Assembly (NCBI GenBank): GCA_009809945.1
Contig: WTPW01000201.1
Span: 1 to 64,000 of the forward strand
Length of the DNA: 64,000 bases
Source of the DNA: Gigaspora margarita
Taxonomy: Eukaryota; Glomeromycota; Glomeromycetes; Diversisporales; Gigasporaceae
Reading direction: 5' to 3'
How positions within the stretch are numbered: position 1 is the first letter of the stretch; each line of letters opens with the position of its first letter. Under the pieces are notes generated by a model. It ran no database searches. It was given only the letters and a program-made list of their open reading frames with translations, and was not told the origin of the DNA. Made by a program: the position numbers and the translations under genes. Positions 35,123 through 47,330 of this stretch are shown one piece after another.

Positions 35123-38068
35123 TCAAGGTGCATTAGCTTGTTATTTTGCTTATAAAGATAGACATACAGAACATTTTGAACAAATATATATAACAAAGAA
35201 TTATAAGCAATACTTGGATATTGTTAATTTAAATAGAATTCCTATATCTACTCCAATTGCTTACATATCTTTAATAAGATTAAGAAAATAAACCCAAATA
35301 TCCATTTAATGTTTGAAAATAGAAAAAAGAGTCAGCTACTCCCAAACCTGTAATAGCTAGCATAAACTATAATAGACAACATATTATACACCTTATAGCT
35401 CTTACAAATATTATAAAAATCTAAGGATGATAAGTATGGGCAAAAGACCTATTTTTTTTAATCAAAAACCCAGATGAATTAGTATTTATGGATAATGGTA
35501 ATCATATTAAAAAGCATCTTTGCAACTGATGCTTTCAAAGTTTTCAGTCAGAAAAATCTCTAGCATATCATCAAAAGCACTATTTTGTTTAGGAGAAGCA
35601 ACTTAAAGGGTTGAATCACCTACCAAGAGTGTCAATAACTTTGAGAAGTTTAAAAACTATTGTTAAATGATCATTGCTCTATGTGTTATTATAGCTGACT
35701 TCGAATCAGATAACAAGAAATAGAATTACTCTAGAGGAATAATAAAACAAGTATCAGAGTATGGTGTAAAAATATGAAAGTTTGCTGAACAAAAGGCCAA
35801 TAGCTTTTGCTACTTGGTTTACTGGATTGAGAAAAAAATGCTATTTAGAAGTTTGTCAAAATAAATGATAAGGAATTAGTTTGAATTAATAGGGTCTTAG
35901 CTATAACGCATGACCAAATTGAGACTGAAGAAGACAAGAAAAAATTTGCTGAAGCAGATACTTGTTGGATATGTAAAGATAAATTTGATATAGATAATAA
36001 AAATAAGGTTTGGGACCATTGTTATATCATAGATAAGTTTTGAGAACCTGCTCACAATATTTGTAATCTCAAACTCCAAATTGAAGCATAGAAAACACCA
36101 ATTCAAGTTGTCTTTCATAATTTTTGGGGTTATGATTCTTATTTGGTTTGCGAATCTGTTAGAAAATCAGTTAATGCACATCAGATCAAGGTTGTAGCTG
36201 AGACATTTAAGAGATACAAGACTATAAAATTAGGTTAGCTAAAATATATAGATAGTATGCTATTCATGAATAGTAGCTTGGCAAATCTTACAAAAAATTT
36301 GGATAATAACCATCCAATAACAACTAAGCACTTTGAAAAACTAGGCTATACAAAAGATTAATTAGATTTAGTATATCACAAAGGAGTTTATTCCTATGAA
36401 TATATTGATTCGCAAGGTAGATTTTTAGAGACTGAGCTTTTACTAATTTATGAATTTAGTACATATCTTTATAGTAAAATTAGTCAAAAAGATTATGAGC
36501 ATGCACAACATATATGGAAAGAATTTAATTATCAAAATTTAGGTGAGTATCACGATCTCTATTTTAAAATTGATGTGCTTAGTCTTGCAGATATCTGGAC
36601 TTAATTTCAAAAAACATGTATACAATATTATGAGCTTGATTCTAGTTATTATGTTTTAGCACCTGCTTTAGTATAGTATGCCATGCTTAAAATGACAGGA
36701 GTTAAGATTGAGCTCTTCACAGATATAGCTATGCATAATTTAATTGAAAAAGCTAAATGTGAAGGTATAGCTATAGCAGGTTATCAATATTTTAAAGCCA
36801 ACAATCTAAGATGGATAAGGCCTTTAACCTATCTAAACCAACAATATGGATAAGCTATATTGATGCCAACAATTTTTATAGCTAGTCCATGAGTCAATGT
36901 TTGCCTAGTGAAAATTATAAATAGAAGGTAAGTCATAAATATCTTGAAGATAATTCTAATGAGCAAAAAAAATATCTTGAAAAGATTCTTAATACTAAAG
37001 CATATGCAAAAAGAGGTTATTATCTAAAGATTAATTCACATTTTCTTCTAAAAACTCCTAACTATTTGAGTGATTTACCTCTAGCTATAGAGAATATGGC
37101 TGTAAGTAAAAATATAGTATGCCCTTATACTATAAAGCTTGTAGATAACTTAGATAGTAAACATTTCTCAGCTACAAAAAAATTAGTACCTAATCTTGGT
37201 CTATGAAAAAAATATGTTATTCATTATCTAGTGCTTTAATACTATATAAAATTAGGTATAATAGTAGATGAGGTAATAGAAATTCTATCTTTCGATCAAA
37301 CTAAATAGCTTGCACCTTATATAGTCTTTAATGCAGAAAAGCATCAAGGTGCTAAGAATGCTTTTGAAAAAGACTTCTTTAAGCTTATGAACAATTTAGT
37401 TTATGGCAAAACTATGAAAAATGTTTACAAGTATCAGAAGATCAAGCTTATAGCTATAAATAATAAGCAAGATAAAAAGAAGTTTATTAAACAAATTCAT
37501 AAACTCTTATTTAAGTATGGTCAACAACTTGGAAATACTTTAGTAGAAGCATATATGGGAAAGGCTAGTATAGCTTTTAACAAGCCTATTATTGTCAGAG
37601 CATTAGTTTTTGGCCTTAGCAAACTTTTAATATATTACTTCTGGTATGGGTATATAAAAAAAAGATATGGTGATAGTATAAGTTAGAATATAAGAATACA
37701 GACTTATACATATTTCAAGTTGAAACAGAAGACATCTATAAGGACATAACAGAGCAACCTGACCTTTTCAACCTTAATAACTCAAAAACTATAGGCCTTT
37801 TCAAGAATGAGACTCCAGGTAATGTAATTACAGAATCTATACATATTTGAGGCAGTCTTATCACTATGTTTTAGTAAATAAATCTACAAAGTCTAAGCAT
37901 AAAGAAGTTAGCAAAAAGGGTATGAGTGAAATGGCTACTAATACATAATTTTCATCTTTAAGTAGATCACTTCTAGATTAACTAGTAGATAAAACTAAGG
38001 TCATTGACCCTATGATCCAAGTTTATTAAAACTATCTCTTTGGTAATAAAGTATTTTATACCAAGAAT

Positions 38069-38742
38069 TAGAGGTCTTAGCTGGGTCAGGTCTGACCCAA
38101 CCAACTCGGGTCTGATCCAGCCTGGGTCAATTCAGGTTAGATCAAATGCGAGTTAGGTCAGATCCAGGTCAGAGAAAACCTGGGTCAAATTAGACCTGGA
38201 TCAGATTATATTCAATGATTGCAAGTAGTTACTACATAGTAAAGTCAAAATTTATATGTAAATTTATAAAACTGCTTAAGTAAACTTGTTTGAAAGAATA
38301 AAATGCATATATGCTAAAATTTTTATCCAAATTGGAGAAGTTTTTATTATTTGGCTTTTAATTTTTATATTTGTTAAACATATTTTTTAAAAAGATTTTA
38401 ATTTTTTCATTTAATGTAGAAATTAAATATCAAATAATAAAATTTTCTCCGATTTAATAAAAATTTTAGTGTATATGCATTTTGATCTCTCAAACAAGTT
38501 TACTTAAGTGGGCATTATCGATTTATATAGTAAAATTTAGACTTTACTATGTAGCAACTATTATTGACCCAGGCTTAACCCAGGTTGGGTTGGGTCAGAC
38601 CCAGATCAGATTTGATATGAAGCAGGTCAGACCCAGATCAGGTTTGACATAAGGCGGGTTGGATCCAGATTGGGTTTTGACCCAAGTGGGTCTAACTTGG
38701 GTTAGACCCAAACCCTACTCAAACTGACCCACTAGGAACCTT
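38069..38742. mobile_element. 674-bp MULE-type foldback with GGTCTGACC-rich arms
   Basis: Ends TAGAGGTCTTAGCTGGGTC and, inverted, AAGGTTCCTAGTGGGTC are flanked by the 9-bp repeat ACCAAGAAT (38060-38068 and 38743-38751). The outer 150 bp of each arm are made of short variants of GGGTCTGATCCAG in both orientations. An inner inverted pair, CTTAAGTAAACTTGTTTGA and its inverse, encloses the centre. A 9-bp duplication suits Mutator-like elements. It sits in the C-terminal part of the polymerase pseudogene. Confidence 0.85.
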
Positions 38743-38960
38743 ACCAAGAATATAGGTATCTGATCAAAAAACTATATATTATCTTGGGTGATAGAATAAC
38801 TAGTTTGCTATATGGTCATTGGTGTATACTAGTATATAAAAATTTTATATCAAATAGAATATCTTCAAAGGTAGCTAAAAAAAGAGCTTTAAAGGTTAAG
38901 CTCATAGAGAAATATCAAAATGAATGTGTATTTCATATATTTAGTAACTATATAAGCTAA

Positions 38961-39171
38961 ACTAGTAATAGATAAGTTATAAATTATATAGTTAATATTT
39001 TTTAAATATAAATATTTAATTATTATTATTTAGAGATAGTAGTACATGATCTCACAGGTCACAATATCATGTGACTACTGCGCCATATACTGCACCTTGT
39101 ATAATATAGTACATGACCTTGAGATCATACTTTTATAAAAAATATTAATATATAAGGTTAGTATAGGTATT
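38961..39171. other. Spacer with GTACATGA inverted motifs
   Basis: GTAGTACATGATCTCA (about 39050) and TAGTACATGACCTTGAGATC (about 39108) form weak direct and inverted repeats. No gene. Confidence 0.4.
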
Positions 39172-40348
39172 GTGGCAGAATTAAAAGAAATTTGGTATAA
39201 CTCTGGTTCTATTGGTCCAAATTGGATGATTTTGGTACCATTGATTTGTCTCAATGAGACAAATCAAATAGTACCAAAATTGTTCAATTTGGATTACAGG
39301 ACACAAGTTATTTACAATTGTATATTACACAAAATTGGAGGGGTATTGTAGTGGATAAGGGTATTGTGGCAGATTCATAATAAGTCGTAACATATTAATC
39401 CAATATGAATTGTCTCATTGAGACAATTTGAAAAGCACAAAAATTGTTTTATTTCGATCACTGGGTCACAAGATATTGGGGTTAGAATAGTATCTGAATA
39501 TAATATATTAGTTTTTTTGATTTAAACATTCGAACACCAATATTTTATAACCCAATAATTGGAATTAAAGAATTTTGTACTATTCGAATCATCTTGATGA
39601 GATGATTCGAATGGTATCTCTTAATTTATTATGCAAGCATATTTGCTTGCATAAATTTTAAACTTTTAAATTTTTTAAATAAAACTTTAAATATTAATTT
39701 TAGCTATATACTTTCTAAGTTAAAAATATAATATTAGTTTTGTTTTATCAACTTCATTATAAAAATTTTTTAAAATTATTAAAAAACTTTGGTGTAATAA
39801 AAGTTTAAAGTTTTCGTTTTGGAACTTTTACTATAGAAATTTTTCTTTAGGTTTTCTCAATTTTATGTCTCCGTCTATAAAAAAAATATTTACTTCTAAT
39901 ACAAGCTTTAATTACAAGTAAATTACTTAAAGTGCAATAATAAAAGTTGTAATTCTTTATATAAACTTCAATATTGTATTAGAAATTATATTTTTAAAAC
40001 TAATATTTAAAGAATTTGCCAAGATATTGTATATTATTTTTTTGATTAAAAAATTTCTTTAAAATTCAATATTTTTAGCTTATAAGCAACATAAACTTTT
40101 TGTCTTATAATATAAAATTAAATAATTCAAAAATATTATCCTTGTTTTCAAATATTATCATACCAAATTTTATTTAAATATTTTAAATAATTAAAAAAGT
40201 AGATCAGAGAAATATTTATAGTAATTATGCAGGCAAATTTGCCTGCAAACCTTTACAAACTAAGGGATAAAAATTATTTAGTTTGGTCCAATGTGTTATG
40301 AGTTATAGCAAATTCGCCACAATACCCATATCTGTCACAATTCCTATA
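39172..40348. mobile_element. Inverted-repeat element with doubled termini and internal hairpins
   Basis: The outer pair TATAGGTATTGTGGCAGA (39172) and TCTGTCACAATTCCTATA (ending 40348) encloses an inner pair GGGTATTGTGGCAGATTCAT (39359) and its inverse ending GCCACAATACCC (40327). The inner pair extends about 45 bp. Five short palindromes lie inside. It is either a DNA transposon with duplicated termini or one copy inserted into another of the same family. No coding frame remains. Confidence 0.65.
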
Positions 40349-40639
40349 ATTACTTTAAAGTTAGTAATTGTTATCAAAATAGAATTGGAGTATTATGAAG
40401 CAATAACCCTTTGGTTTTTCTGTTATAGAAAATGTTTATATAATATTTAGACATAGAGTATTCTGCTTTGCAATAAAATTTTATAACATTTTATAATATA
40501 TAACTATCTATATTTTTTAAAAGATTATAATTTTATAAAAAATTTATTTTATAATATTCTATAGCTTTTCATGAAAATTATTCAAATCTTCTTACTCAAC
40601 ACTACCTTCATTAATAAAAGCTGGATGGAATCAAAAAAA
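40349..40639. other. AT-rich spacer
   Basis: No coding frame. TTCTGCTTTGCAATA near 40468 is a half-palindromic CTGCTTTGCA motif, which recurs at several places up to 51180. Confidence 0.4.
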
Positions 40640-41026
40640 ATCCATTATCAAAAAATAAAGCAAGTAGTATTAGCTCTATTATAGAGGCATTTTTAAAACA
40701 CGAAGTTGTTAGATACCAAAAAAAATTCTTGATATAATCCTATTCAGGATGACTGCTTTGCAATAGAAGTACTAGTTTTAAGACCTGAAGGGTCATTGCT
40801 TTGCAATACTAATATCCAAGTGATTAACTCTAAAGAAGAGATTAATGCTAGAATCAAAGAAGCTACAGATAATTTATGTCATGAATTTATTAAATTTACT
40901 AAAAAAACTTTAAAAACTATTAAGCAACAGAAAGATATAGAATGCAATCAAATTAAGATAAATATAGCTAATTGGAATACAAAATTATTTGAACTTACAT
41001 TAAAAAAATATATCCAAGATGGTACT
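40640..41026 (+). pseudogene. ORF of unknown function, left half, split by a gypsy insertion
   Basis: A lysine-rich helical frame: SISSIIEAFLKHEVVRYQKK, a stop or frame break near 40733, then CFAIEVLVLRPEGSLLCNTN, EEINARIKEATDNLCHEFIK and LFELTLKKYIQDGT. The gypsy element inserted after GGTACT. The frame resumes at 49623 with IYNLIHKLEEKDSKLYFDES and ends at TGA 49692-49694, so it was one ORF. No domain recognised. The CTGCTTTGCA-type motifs lie in frame inside it. Confidence 0.55.
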
Positions 41027-41504
41027 TGTCGTATGGGTTAACAAATGAGCAATAACCCACTTGCAATCCAGCTCAGATTCGCAGGGTCTGCTCTGCTCAC
41101 ACAGCGTTGCCAGAACAACCTTTATTCAATTCTCAATTAAGACACACTTGCGGTATCACAACGAAAACGAAGGTTTGTGTTTTATTTATTATTTTTATTA
41201 ACGTGAATATATTACAGTATATAAAGAAAAAGAGACCACCTTTATTTTTCTAATCCCTCTCTCTTATTTATACTACATTTTTATCTTTACAAACTATAAA
41301 TTAATGACATATATTTTATGCGCAAGTACGTACAAACTTCACTAGACTCTACTCGCATGAATGTTTACCAATCTATATCATGCTTACTACATTTTTACTA
41401 CAAGCCACCTGATCCTGCACGTGAACCCAATCCATCAGTTTCTTCATAATCACACCTGAACATACCCAAATGTAGTACAAAGAGTACTGGTCTTCGCCAT
41501 GATA
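41027..41504 (-). repeat. 3' LTR of the gypsy element
   Basis: Aligns over its full length with 49136-49617. TATATAAAGAAAAAGAG lies in the middle of both. At least 13 differences between the LTRs are CpG in one copy and TpG or CpA in the other. Confidence 0.95.
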
Positions 41505-41569
41505 GGAGCTAGACCCCCTATGACTTTTGTCCTCGAAGTTATCAATCTCATTATCACTCTCTTGGTCCA

Positions 41570-44336
41570 TCTATGTTGCCCTTTGTTTCAATTTCTTAAT
41601 ACAATTTCTTGTGAATGGAACTTTCAATTCATTCCCATCTACTTTATTTAAATACAAATGTTCTATTGCGCCGATTTTTCTCACAACATATGGTCCAATC
41701 CATCTGTAATCCAATTTTTGGAGAGTGTTGTCAAGTGTTGAATCATACACTAATACCAGGTCCCCTTCTTTGATTTGTTCCTTATCAGAATTGGCATGGG
41801 CATCGTGAAATTTCTTCTATTTCTCCTGAAGTTCGTCCCAATTCACTTTCGCTTTTTCTAATTCATTCACAAGACCTTTAATTTGTTGTGTCCTAAAACT
41901 CAACAATTCATCAGTTGTCTATTTTTGTTTTGTCATAAAAATTTGATAGCTTTCCATCGTTAATTCAATAGGGGTTATAGCATCATGGACATTTACTAAC
42001 CTAAAAGGAGAATAATCCAATTTTCCCACAGTAATATTTAATGCTCATACTGCAGCTTGTAAGTGTTCATGCCATTTGTTTTGGGCTTGAGCACTAACCT
42101 TTCTAATAATTTGAGTTAGTTTTTGTACTGTTTGCACAGCCCTCCCATTGGCCTCTGAATGGTAGCTAGCAGTGAATTGTTGTTTTACTTGTAGTCGTGC
42201 TGTTAATTCTTTCATCAAGTTATTTTTAAATTCTGTTCCTCTATTTGAGGTTAATTCGGCGAAGCAGCCATGCCTGGTAATTACCTCTTCCCATACAAAC
42301 GCAGCAATAGTTTTTGCATTCTTATTTCTTAGTGCACGCACCTCTATATATCCAGTTAAATCTTCAACTACAACGACAATATGCTCGTGACCAGCTGAAG
42401 TTCTAGGCAAAGGTCCTATGCAGTCAATATAGAGTTTGTGGAAAATCTAATTTGTAGCCGTCACGTGAATTGGTTCTTTGAGTTGTTTACCAACACACCT
42501 TTGGCATACTTGGCAAGATGATACATAGTCTTTTACATCTCTATGTATGCTTCTGAAACCCCATACATAATTTGGTAATATTTTTATGATTGCCCATTTA
42601 TTCCATGGTATTCTCCTTCACCAGCTAATCCTTCGTGATTTGCCTTTAATATTTCGATCTTTTCACGATCATTCATTATTACATGTCATGGAGGTTGACC
42701 ACATATCGCTTTTTTGAATAATTCACCTCCAAATATGCAATGTTTTTTAACTTTGTTTTGTAAACAAGGCATGTCATCCTTCATCACATTGTGCAGCCAT
42801 TGTAAAGTTTCTAGGTAATGCTTTATTATTTTCAAATCCCTTTCAAATCAACTTTCACATACACCTACTTGCAATAATTTTGAATCTATGAATTCTTCAT
42901 CTGAGGGTCTATTTGTGGGCGCATTTGGGTCTGGATATCTTGATAGACCATTTGCATTTCCATGCTTTGATCCAGATCTATAATATACTTTAAAATCGAA
43001 TGCTTGTAGAGCAAGCACCTATCGCATCAGACATTCCTTCAATTGGGCCTTATTGAACAACCATTCCAGGACCTGATAATCGACCCATATATCGAAAGTT
43101 GTGCCTGCCATGTATCTTTCACATGAGTTACAACTGAAAACTATATCTAGACATTTCTTTTTGGTCACTGTATAGTTTATTTTGTGAGGATATAATTTTC
43201 GTGATTCAAATGTCACAGGACGAAGTTTTTCTCGATCATCCTTTTGCTCTAAAACAACTCCTAGCGATACATCACAGGCATCTGTACTCAATTGGTAAGG
43301 TCAACTTCTATTTTTGGCATTTTGCCAATTGGGTCCCTTTAGCATTACTTCTTGGATCATTTTTTCTTTGAGTGTATTAAATGCATTCTCGTGATTATCA
43401 TCCTATTTGAAACTGATATTGGTTTTTGTTAAGTCAGTTAAAGGTTTAGTGATAGTACTAAAACCCTTTACAAATCGCCTATAATAGTTTGCTGTTCCAA
43501 GGAATGACTGAACTTCTTGGACATTTTTGGGTGTTTTCCAATTATTAATCTTTGTTGTATGACTAGGATCAGGTTTAATACCATGTTTTCTGACAATAAA
43601 TCTATACATATTAAAGTTCTTTGTATAGGATGTGGCACTTTTTTGCTGCAAAGGTGAGTCTGGCATTACTAAATGTTTGTGCTAGCTTAATAAATGCATC
43701 AATGTGCTCTTCCATAGTCCCCTGGGTCCAAAGTCTGATATTATCTTGATATGCGGCACCTATGAGTTTTCACTCTTCTCCTCCAATTAAATCATTCATC
43801 AAACGCTAGAAAGTTTCACTAGCGCTTTTGAGTCCCATGCACATAACAGTATAGCGAAGTGTACCTAATAGGGTAGCAACTGCTACTTTGTCTTTGTCTT
43901 CATCACGAATGCATATTTGCTAATATCCTTTGTGCATCTACGCTGGAGTACCAAGCGTGACCTACAGCTTTCTCCAATATGTCCCATATAATGGGTAATG
44001 GATACCCATCTTTAACTATGTATTTATTTAATGGCCTCATATCACCAACTATCCTTAATTTGTCTGTGCCACTTTCTTTTTTCTTCACGGGAAAGCAGTA
44101 GTAGGCATATTGTCCTACGCCTTTTTCTAAAAGTCCAAACTTTAACGTATCTTTTAAGTGTTGTTCAAATATAAGAGCATGTTCAGGATTGTAAATTCTA
44201 ATTGGACGCATACACATAGACGCGATTTCTTTGCCTCTAGTTCTAACCTCGTATTGAATTAAATTTGTTTTTCTAATTTCTGAAAGGTTAAATGCAAATA
44301 CCTCTGGGACCTTTGTGATCAACTTTTGTTGCACAT
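41570..44336 (-). pseudogene. Gypsy pol: reverse transcriptase, RNase H, integrase
   Basis: RT begins near 44334 with KVPEVFAFNLSEIRKTN and has RIVGDMRPLNKYIVKDGYPL (44000-44070) and SSVDAQR. After frame breaks comes GLKSASETF, a stop, then RLMNDLIGG and AYQDNI (about 43745) where a YxDD box is expected. RNase H has MSTDACDVSLGVVLEQKDD (43235-43291), RPVTFESRKLYPHKINYTV and RSGSKHGNANGLSRYP (about 42930-42980). Integrase has a zinc-binding region around CAKCQ-like residues (42500-42680, decayed), CIGPLPRTSAGHEHIVVVVE (42350-42425), TSNRGTEFKNNL (catalytic region, 42225-42270) and YHSEANGRAVQTVQKL (42115-42165). A GPY/F-like RWIGPYVVRKIGAIEHLYLN (about 41650-41710) ends it. Fold order is Ty3/gypsy. 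Confidence 0.9.
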
Positions 44337-44521
44337 AGTGCTCCTAGGTCCAGTCTGGGTCTGGTCCAGTCCGGGACCGGTCCGGGATCAGACCAGACTA
44401 AGACTCTAAATTTTACTAATTTCAGACTTCAGACCAGACTCAGACTCAACTATGAGTCCGGTCCGGGTCTGGTCCGAAGTCTGCAGACTGGTCTGAGTCN
44501 NNATATATTTATATGTATTTT

Positions 44522-45260
44522 TTGGCGCTGAACAAGTTTACTTAGTGCATTTTGTTAGAATAAATTAGTAAAATTTTTAAATCATAAGATTTTATAGAAT
44601 TTTATTAATAAAATTTTATAAAATCTTATAATTCGCAAATATTTATTAATTAATTCTAACAAAATGCACTAAGTAAACTTTTCAGCACCTAAACATACAT
44701 CAAAACGGCTATTTTGTTTTTATTTTACTTGAAATTTAGAGATTTGATGCACAATTTTGGATTTTTGATCAAAAAAGACAAAATTTAACATCTTATCTCC
44801 AAATTTCAAGTAAAATAAAAGCAACCCTGCCAATTTAATGTATTTTTAGGTGCTAGTAAAGTTTACTTAGTGTATTAAATTAGAAATAATTAGTAAAATT
44901 TTGTGAATCATAAGATTTTATAGAATTTTATTAGTAAAATTCTATAAATTCTTAAAATGCACAAATTTTTATTAATTAATTCTAACAAAACGCACTAAGT
45001 AAACTTGTTCAGCACCTAAAAATACATTAAATCGGTAGGGTTGTTTTTATTTTACTTGAAATTTGGAGAAAAGATACATAATTTTGGATTTTTGATCAAA
45101 AAAGTCAAATTTAAGCATCTTTTCTCCACATTTCAAGTAAAATAAAAACAACCCTGCCGATTTAATGTATTTTTAGGTGTTAAACAAGTTTACTTAGTGC
45201 ACTTTGTTAGAATTAATTAATAAAAATTTGTGAATCATAAGATTTTATAGAATTTTATTA
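44522..45260. repeat. 327-bp tandem repeat made of two alternating palindromes
   Basis: AACAAGTTTACTTAGTGCA-type starts occur at about 44531, 44858 and 45184, giving a period near 327 bp. Each unit holds one palindrome around AAGTAAACTTG / CAAGTTTACTT and a second around ATTTTACTTGAAATTT and its inverse. The third unit runs into the gap, so true copy number is unknown. Confidence 0.8.
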
Positions 45261-46046
45261 NNNNNNNNNNNNNNNNNNNNNNNNNNNNNNNNNNNNNNNN
45301 NNNNNNNNNNNNNNNNNNNNNNNNNNNNNNNNNNNNNNNNNNNNNNNNNNNNNNNNNNNNNNNNNNNNNNNNNNNNNNNNNNNNNNNNNNNNNNNNNNNN
45401 NNNNNNNNNNNNNNNNNNNNNNNNNNNNNNNNNNNNNNNNNNNNNNNNNNNNNNNNNNNNNNNNNNNNNNNNNNNNNNNNNNNNNNNNNNNNNNNNNNNN
45501 NNNNNNNNNNNNNNNNNNNNNNNNNNNNNNNNNNNNNNNNNNNNNNNNNNNNNNNNNNNNNNNNNNNNNNNNNNNNNNNNNNNNNNNNNNNNNNNNNNNN
45601 NNNNNNNNNNNNNNNNNNNNNNNNNNNNNNNNNNNNNNNNNNNNNNNNNNNNNNNNNNNNNNNNNNNNNNNNNNNNNNNNNNNNNNNNNNNNNNNNNNNN
45701 NNNNNNNNNNNNNNNNNNNNNNNNNNNNNNNNNNNNNNNNNNNNNNNNNNNNNNNNNNNNNNNNNNNNNNNNNNNNNNNNNNNNNNNNNNNNNNNNNNNN
45801 NNNNNNNNNNNNNNNNNNNNNNNNNNNNNNNNNNNNNNNNNNNNNNNNNNNNNNNNNNNNNNNNNNNNNNNNNNNNNNNNNNNNNNNNNNNNNNNNNNNN
45901 NNNNNNNNNNNNNNNNNNNNNNNNNNNNNNNNNNNNNNNNNNNNNNNNNNNNNNNNNNNNNNNNNNNNNNNNNNNNNNNNNNNNNNNNNNNNNNNNNNNN
46001 NNNNNNNNNNNNNNNNNNNNNNNNNNNNNNNNNNNNNNNNNNNNNN
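45261..46046. other. Assembly gap (N)
   Basis: 786 Ns inside the foldback core, beginning in the middle of the 327-bp tandem repeat. This is where a repeat array would collapse. Confidence 1.
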
Positions 46047-46207
46047 GACTCAGACCAGTCTGCAGACTTCGGACCAGACCCAGACCAGAATCAACTTGAC
46101 TAAAAAGTCTGAATATAAAAGTCTGAGTCCGGTCCGAAAATCAGACCAGACTCAGACTTGACTAAAGTCTGGTTCGAGTCCGGTCTGTAGGAGCACTAGT
46201 TGCACAT

Positions 46208-47330
46208 GATTTCTTTCAGCTTGAGTTATGTCACTCCCGAAGTCCAATTCATTACAATTTTCCCTTGTCAGCTGCAATGCTTGGTTTGTATTAATAATGT
46301 TCATTATATTAACATTTTGTTCTTGATCAAGCAACCAATAAATTATTCAACCATGATGGCTTGAGTTTTGTAAATTTTTTGCTTTGAAAGGCTGTACCTC
46401 TTTTATGTTAAGTTTATTTGAATCATTGCTTTTCATTTTCTGAATTCGTTCATTATTAAACATTGGTCCCACATCAACTCTTCGTACTGCCATCACATCC
46501 TCAACATCAACATCTTCATGGTCATCTTCATGCCCTGAGATATTAATCCAATTCTTTGGAACGATTGATGCAATGAAAGAGGCTTTCTTAATATCAGATA
46601 CCACAACTGATTGTTTTTCCACTTAAGGTTGCATCTGGCTGCGGCAAGCCAAGGCATGCCCAGTAAAACCTCGAAGCTTGCGGCGTTTATAACGTGAAAT
46701 CCTTGCAAAACCTTGACACCTTCCATAATTACTTCTACATTGGGATAAACCCTACAAAGTCACTCAGCGATCATCTGCTATACACTCTTTGCTTGTTGCT
46801 AGTTCCCATTTTAAATTTCTTCGTTTGGCATATGCTTCGTGCATTAGGTTCAATTGTGAACCAGGATCGATTGGTGCTTCAACCAAGTCACCATTAATAG
46901 ATATTGCTCCTACAGGGACATCTTCTAACTTTAAATTTTGTCCACTTTGAACACCATGCACTATTCTAATTTTAATGTTCATGAAAAGTATATCACTTTC
47001 CTTTTTCTTCCGTGTTAGAACTTTCAATACTTCTGTTCTGGTCTTTGGGAACCATTTAAATAGCTGACCCAATGTAATTGGCAACTCCAAATCAGCTATA
47101 GATTTTAACACGTTTAGTTCCTGTGTCAATTCAAAAATTGGAATATACATTGTGGATTCTTTTTTGTCTGGTTTAGGCTCATCAACTGTCTCTATATTTG
47201 TGCCCTTATTAGCCCATGTTGGCATCTCATTTTCATCATCACAGCGCCTTCTCTTTCCTAGATTCCTAATGTCGAACAGTGAATTGTTTTCTTTGACTTT
47301 TATCATCAAGTATTGTTCGCTTTCATTCGA
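46208..47330 (-). pseudogene. Gypsy protease region
   Basis: A conserved pre-protease block EMPTWANKGTNIETVDEP leads to an aspartic protease-like domain: GDLVEAPIDPGSQLNLM (46865-46915), where DTG or DSG is expected but DPG is read. After a frame break comes AASFEVLLGMPWLAAARCNL (46610-46685), the flap/Ile-Leu-Gly motif region. Then an acidic tail and QAERNHVQLVLLQTGLEPDF up to the foldback insertion. The DPG reading makes activity unlikely. Confidence 0.8.

Larger units (their letters stand above)
32795..38960 (+). pseudogene. Family-B DNA polymerase (Polinton/virus type), decayed and twice interrupted
   Basis: Protein-primed-type DNA polymerase B. The N-terminal region has a coiled/helical start (32795-33150), then NIIIVEGNFGSKPIWQ and LIANAREQITRVLKTELYKK. 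FYIPTSKKLSNTKCTINPNN lies at 33758-33815, and DNCFQ is where the first insertion cuts. After the insertion: ALACYFAYKDRHTEHFEQIY, a Cys2His2-like LCN...HQKH segment (35515-35585), IIADFESDN (exonuclease motif I, about 35690). Then SYIDANNFYS with a stop, then SMSQCLP (motif A, 36845-36905), and FFKLMNNLVYGKTMKNVYKY (motif B, 37375-37435). A frameshift leads to YKNTDLYIF (about 37690) where YTDTDS (motif C) is expected, so the catalytic Asp pair is gone. The tail resumes after a second insertion and ends near 38960. Confidence 0.8.
44337..46198. mobile_element. MULE-type foldback with satellite-like core and a gap
   Basis: Ends AGTGCTCCTAGGTCCAGTCT and, inverted, AGTGCTCCTACAGACCGG are flanked by the 9-bp repeat GTTGCACAT (44328-44336 and 46199-46207). 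Arms of about 165 bp consist of GGTCTGG, GAGTCCGG and GACTCAGACC variants. The core holds a ~327-bp tandem repeat and an N gap (45261-46046). The insertion splits the RT start from the protease region of the gypsy element. Confidence 0.9.
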
